The notes beneath the pieces were generated by a model that was given only the letters and a program-made list of their open reading frames with translations, searched no databases and was not told where the DNA came from. Shown in pieces: positions 7,413-10,076 of a stretch of DNA of 10,076 bases (within the stretch, counting starts at the first letter, position 1; each line of letters begins with the position of its first letter). Source of the stretch: Victivallales bacterium (GTDB lineage: Bacteria; Verrucomicrobiota; Lentisphaeria; Oligosphaerales; Oligosphaeraceae); contig CAAGGB010000100.1 in assembly GCA_900769285.1 (NCBI GenBank), positions 1 to 10,076 on the forward strand. Direction: 5' to 3'. Made by a program: the position numbers and the translations under genes.

Positions 7413-9629
7413 TTAGGGTCTGACGGTGAAATGCTGCGTGCCGGTGGCCTCGGCGGGCGCGAGTCCGGGCAGCCGGACGTCGGCGACAGTGCCTGCGGGG
7501 AGGGTGAGGTCGATGTCGACGGTACCGTCGGGCTGGCGTTCCCAGTGGACGGCGAGGGTGCCGTTGGGGGTGCTGTAGGTCATGTCGACGCGGGCGAGCT
7601 GCGGGACGAGGCAGGGGCTGAAGGTGACGCGGGCGAAGCCGGGGTGGTGGAAGTCGGGAGAGACGCCGCCGAGGAATTCGTACATCCAGGCGGAGATGTC
7701 GCCGAACATGATGTGGTTCTGCGAGGAGCGTCCGTTCCAGTGTTCCCAGAGGGAGGTGGCGCCCTGTCGAATCCAGTTGGCCCAGCCGGGGTATTCGGGC
7801 TGGGTGATGAGGAGGAAGGCGTCGGTGCCGTAGCCGTGTTCGGCGAGGGCGCGTGGGGTCCACTTGGCGCCGAGGATGCCGAAGTCGGTCTTGTGGTCGA
7901 AGGCGCGGACCTTGTCGGCGAGGCGCGCGGCCAGTTCGGTCTCCTGCTCGGGCTGGCAGAGGTGGTAGTAGAGGACGCAGGCGAGGGCGGTGACGGAGTC
8001 GTTGGCCCAGGTGCCGTCGTGGTGGTCGAATTCGCGCTGGACGGCGGCGCGGATGCGCTGCGCGAGGTCGTGTGCGTGCGCGGCGTCCTCGTCGTTGCCG
8101 GCGAGTGCGGCGAATTCGGCGAAGCGGAGGGCGTCGGCGTAGACATAGGCGGAGGAGGTGAGGCGGGTGGTGGGCGCGTGGCTGTGGTCGAGGGGGCACC
8201 AGTCACCGAGGCCGAAGGAGACGAGGTCGTCGTTGGCCATGGACTCGCAGTAGGCGAGGTAGTCCTTCATGTTCTGGTAGAAGCGGGTGATGAGGGTGCT
8301 GTCGTTGCGGAAGCGCCGGAGCTGCCAGGCGAGTTCGAAGATGATGGAGTCCCAGGCGGGGCCGGAGCCCCAGTTGTAGCCCCAGCCGGCGGAGGGCGCG
8401 ATGCCGGGGAACTGCCCGGAGGGCCGCTGGGTGTCGGCGAAGGTCTGCATGAAGGCGATGTAGGCGCGGGTGCCGTCGTAGTTCCAGAGGCCGGTCTCGG
8501 CGGCGAGCTGGGCGTCGCCGGTCCAGCCGTTCTTCTCGCGGTGCGGGCAGTCGGTGGGAATGCCGGTGAAGTTGCACAGATAGCTCTGCATGGTGAGCTG
8601 CTGGAGGCGGTTGAGCGTCTCGTCCGAGGAGTCGAACGTGCCGATCTGCGGGAAGTCGTTGTGGATGAAGCAGCCTTCGGCGAGCTCGATGGTGACGCCG
8701 GGGTGGGAGGCGGTGACGGTGGTGTAGCGGTACCCGTGGTAGGTGAAGTGCGGGTGGAAGACGGTGACGCCAGGCTCGTGACGCAGGATGACCGTGTCGG
8801 TCTGGCAGTCGCCCGACTTGATGAAGGAGTTGATGTTGTGGGCGTCGGGCTGGCCGTCGGCGGTGATGTGCTCGGTGTGGACGAGGCGGATGGTGACGGG
8901 CTCCTGGGACGAGCCGTCGTTGCGGAGGGTGATTTCGGTCCAGCCGGTGAGGTTGGTGCCGAAGTCGATGAGCCAGCTCTGGTCGGAGTGCTGCGTGATG
9001 GCGGCGGGCTGGTAGCGGTGGCAGATGCGCGTCGGCTCCTGCTCCTCCAGGATGGGGATGCCGCCCGGTGGGTTGCACAGCTCGACGCCGCGCCAGCCCG
9101 AGTCGTCCAGCTCGGGGGCGGCGAATTCCGCGACCTCAAGACGGCAGTCGTAGGTCTCGCCGTTGCGCATGGCGTCAAAGACGACCGGCGACGGCGACGC
9201 CTTCCAGGTGGCGTCCGACTTCACAGCCAGCGCGCCGTCCACGACGACGTCGCACAGCAGCTTCGGCGCGTCGCGCCAGTAGGCGTTGACGAAATTCCAG
9301 ACCTCGGACGTCTGGCAGTTGTAGAGGCCGTTGCCCAGGTGCGCGACGATGGCGTTCTTGCCGGGACGCAGCAGCCAGGCGATGTCGTAGGCGATGTAGC
9401 CCAGATGCCGGTCGAACTGCGAGATGGTCGGCGCCAGCACGCGGTCGTCGACCTTCAGGCCGTTGACGTAGAGCTCATGCCAGCCGGCCGTGCAGACGTA
9501 GGCGATGGCGCTGGACGGCGCCTGCGACAGCGTGAACGTCTGGCGAAGATACGGGGCGGGTTGCTGCTGGGGCTGATAGACGGTGCGGCCGCTGATCCAG
9601 CGGCCAGACCAGGTGCGGGTCGTGGTCAT
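7413..9629 (-). CDS. Alpha-L-rhamnosidase, GH78
   Basis: 738 residues; would hydrolyse terminal alpha-L-rhamnose from glycosides or oligosaccharides by an inverting mechanism. Domains in order: a bacterial rhamnosidase N domain (about 38-200, with AGWHELYVNG), a concanavalin-like domain (about 205-320), an (alpha/alpha)6 catalytic barrel (about 325-665) and a C-terminal beta domain (667-735). The motif DCPHREKNGWTGD (360-372) places Asp360, Glu365 and Asp372 at exactly the spacing of Asp567, Glu572 and Asp579 of Bacillus sp. GL1 RhaB. Glu629 in LWEHW fits the base Glu841. The active site therefore looks intact. There is no signal peptide, so it is probably cytosolic. The ATG at 9629 has AAGGAG 8 nt upstream; an in-frame TTG at 9740 lacks one. 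It is the first gene of an operon with the GH2-like gene, which suggests stepwise breakdown of a rhamnose-containing glycan. The substrate (pectin side chain, flavonoid glycoside or other) is unknown. Confidence 0.95.
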   Translation of the reverse strand: MTTTRTWSGRWISGRTVYQPQQQPAPYLRQTFTLSQAPSSAIAYVCTAGWHELYVNGLKVDDRVLAPTISQFDRHLGYIAYDIAWLLRPGKNAIVAHLGNGLYNCQTSEVWNFVNAYWRDAPKLLCDVVVDGALAVKSDATWKASPSPVVFDAMRNGETYDCRLEVAEFAAPELDDSGWRGVELCNPPGGIPILEEQEPTRICHRYQPAAITQHSDQSWLIDFGTNLTGWTEITLRNDGSSQEPVTIRLVHTEHITADGQPDAHNINSFIKSGDCQTDTVILRHEPGVTVFHPHFTYHGYRYTTVTASHPGVTIELAEGCFIHNDFPQIGTFDSSDETLNRLQQLTMQSYLCNFTGIPTDCPHREKNGWTGDAQLAAETGLWNYDGTRAYIAFMQTFADTQRPSGQFPGIAPSAGWGYNWGSGPAWDSIIFELAWQLRRFRNDSTLITRFYQNMKDYLAYCESMANDDLVSFGLGDWCPLDHSHAPTTRLTSSAYVYADALRFAEFAALAGNDEDAAHAHDLAQRIRAAVQREFDHHDGTWANDSVTALACVLYYHLCQPEQETELAARLADKVRAFDHKTDFGILGAKWTPRALAEHGYGTDAFLLITQPEYPGWANWIRQGATSLWEHWNGRSSQNHIMFGDISAWMYEFLGGVSPDFHHPGFARVTFSPCLVPQLARVDMTYSTPNGTLAVHWERQPDGTVDIDLTLPAGTVADVRLPGLAPAEATGTQHFTVRP

Positions 9630-9637
9630 GGGAGAGA

Positions 9638-9643
9638 CTCCTT
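9638..9643 (-). promoter_or_regulatory. Ribosome binding site fixing the rhamnosidase start
   Basis: AAGGAG on the minus strand, 8 nt before the ATG at 9629. It supports this start over the TTG at 9740, whose 37-residue extension would be encoded by the AT-rich untranslated leader. Confidence 0.8.
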
Positions 9644-9668
9644 GATGAATGAGTTGGGGTTGCTGGTG

Positions 9669-9738
9669 GAAAAATGCTATTTGTTGTGAAATGCTGATTG
9701 AAAAATAATGGCGATTTTGACAAACGAAAAAATAATGC
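9669..9738. repeat. Degenerate A-rich repeated motif in the operon leader
   Basis: Four related words occur in the leader, read on the plus strand: GAAAAATGCT (9669-9678), GAAATGCT (9688-9695), GAAAAATAATGGC (9700-9712) and GAAAAAATAATGC (9726-9738). The last two share AAAAATAATG exactly, 27 bases apart. On the transcript they read as T-rich stretches. They could be binding sites for a regulator or only low-complexity leader sequence. Spacing is irregular (19, 12 and 26), which weakens the operator reading. Confidence 0.3.
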
Positions 9739-9777
9739 AAATCTTGAGCCGCCTCGCGCGCACGTACCTTACTTTAT

Positions 9778-9792
9778 TGGGGGAGCCCCCCA
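9778..9792 (-). promoter_or_regulatory. G/C hairpin or operator at the operon's transcription start
   Basis: On the minus strand TGGGGG (9792-9787) pairs with CCCCCA (9783-9778) around a 3-nt loop. It lies at the predicted +1 of the operon promoter, so the mRNA would start with a tight stem-loop followed by about 150 nt of leader. Hairpins at the extreme 5' end are known to protect mRNAs such as ompA from 5'-end-dependent decay. Alternatively the palindrome is a repressor operator over +1. It has no T-run after it, so it is not a terminator. Confidence 0.5.
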
Positions 9793-9798
9793 GAATTT

Positions 9799-9827
9799 AG
9801 TATAGCATGAATAAAAGTGATTTTCAA
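9799..9827 (-). promoter_or_regulatory. Sigma70-type promoter of the GH78-GH2 operon
   Basis: The minus strand carries TTGAAA (-35, 9822-9827, five of six), a 17-nt spacer and TATACT (-10, 9799-9804, five of six), with TGC directly before the -10 box making an extended -10. The predicted start is near 9792, giving a leader of about 160 nt before the ATG at 9629. The -35 box lies within a short inverted repeat, TTTCA-AA-TGAAA (9822-9833), which could be an operator half-site pair; that part is speculative. Confidence 0.8.
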
Positions 9828-9833
9828 ATGAAA

Positions 9834-9916
9834 TTTTAAATTATCATGAAGATTCCTAGAATAAGATGGTGAATTACTAAGTTGCATAAAATAAAGATTA
9901 ATGTGATGGACTGGTG
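9834..9916. other. AT-rich intergenic stretch with no gene seen
   Basis: Between the operon promoter and the plus-strand terminator lies strongly AT-rich DNA with no open reading frame that has a ribosome binding site. Plus-strand -10-like words (TAGAAT at 9857-9862, TAAAAT at 9887-9892) lack convincing -35 boxes. The stretch may act as an upstream promoter element for the operon, or as the body of a short plus-strand RNA. Confidence 0.35.
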
Positions 9917-9944
9917 GAGCGATGCGGCAGCGGCGCTCTTTTTT
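9917..9944 (+). terminator. Plus-strand intrinsic terminator without a visible gene
   Basis: GAGCG (9917-9921) pairs with CGCTC (9934-9938); inside it, GC (9924-9925) pairs with GC (9930-9931) around a GGCA tetraloop, with a small internal mismatch. Six T (9939-9944) follow directly. The orientation is plus strand, but no plus-strand gene ends before it; all called genes run the other way. It could end a small RNA or stop antisense transcription. Confidence 0.6.
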
Positions 9945-9951
9945 ATTGAAT

Positions 9952-10076
9952 AAGCCCTATGGGGCCAATGAGCCCTATGGGCCCTATGGGCCTAATGGGC
10001 CTAATAAGCCTTATGGGCCTTATGAGACCTATGAGACCTATGAGACCTATGAGACCTATGAGACCTATGAGACCTA
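9952..10076. repeat. 9-bp tandem repeat array, cut by the window edge
   Basis: Nearly fourteen head-to-tail 9-bp units. The eight units nearest the operon vary: AAGCCCTAT, GGGGCCAAT, GAGCCCTAT, GGGCCCTAT, GGGCCTAAT (twice), AAGCCTTAT and GGGCCTTAT. From 10024 on the unit is a uniform GAGACCTAT, five full copies plus eight bases of a sixth at the edge. Uniform units at one end and decayed units at the other indicate recent slippage expansion away from the operon. A 9-bp period preserves reading frame, but no gene is evident. It is not a CRISPR array, because there are no spacers. Confidence 0.95.

Noticed and set aside
6879..9689. Plus-strand open frame of 936 codons opposite the GH78 and GH2 genes
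   Set aside because: It spans the operon junction antisense and encodes biased Gly/Val/Glu-rich sequence. The opposite strand has complete catalytic motifs, a ribosome binding site and a promoter, so this frame is incidental.
9630..9740. TTG start at 9740 giving a 37-residue N-terminal extension to the rhamnosidase
   Set aside because: It has no ribosome binding site, and the residues come from the AT-rich leader. The ATG at 9629 has AAGGAG at good spacing and begins directly at the conserved domain. The extension does not look like a signal peptide.
9952..10076. CRISPR array
   Set aside because: The units are 9 bp with no spacers between them, so this is a simple tandem repeat.

Overview
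This is a GC-rich bacterial window with AT-rich ends. All three protein genes lie on the minus strand, in two transcription units, each with a recognisable promoter and an intrinsic terminator. I cannot name the organism. The GC-rich, C-ending codon use, a PMCA-type calcium ATPase, a very large exported GH2-like protein ending in a DDPY...RW tail, a GH78 enzyme and a 9-bp intergenic tandem repeat together suggest an anaerobic, polysaccharide-degrading member of the Verrucomicrobiota/Lentisphaerota/Kiritimatiellota group. That is inference from memory of similar genes, not something the sequence proves.

Layout, in the direction of transcription (right to left). The right edge (9952-10076) is a 9-bp tandem repeat that runs off the end. 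Next to it is a plus-strand terminator (9917-9944) with no visible gene, followed by an AT-rich regulatory region. A strong extended -10 promoter (9799-9827) starts a two-gene operon with a leader of about 160 nt whose first bases form a G/C hairpin. The operon encodes a cytosolic-looking GH78 alpha-L-rhamnosidase (7413-9629) and, after a 24-nt gap, a 1413-residue exported GH2-family-like protein (3147-7388). It ends at a textbook terminator (3031-3066). A separate promoter (2896-2923) drives a PMCA-type Ca2+-transporting P-type ATPase (224-2851), which ends in a C-rich 3' segment and a 13-bp hairpin terminator (62-106). Bases 1-61 hold nothing I can call.

Functionally, the two carbohydrate genes probably serve the breakdown of a rhamnose-containing plant or host glycan. 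The exported GH2-like protein would act outside the cytoplasm, and the rhamnosidase would remove rhamnose from imported oligosaccharides. No transporter or regulator is visible here. The calcium pump is an independent housekeeping ion-homeostasis gene. The most unusual points are the GH2-like protein, whose usual acid/base glutamate position is Asn and whose N-terminal domain is split by an inserted binding-type domain, and the regulatory/repeat region at the right end.
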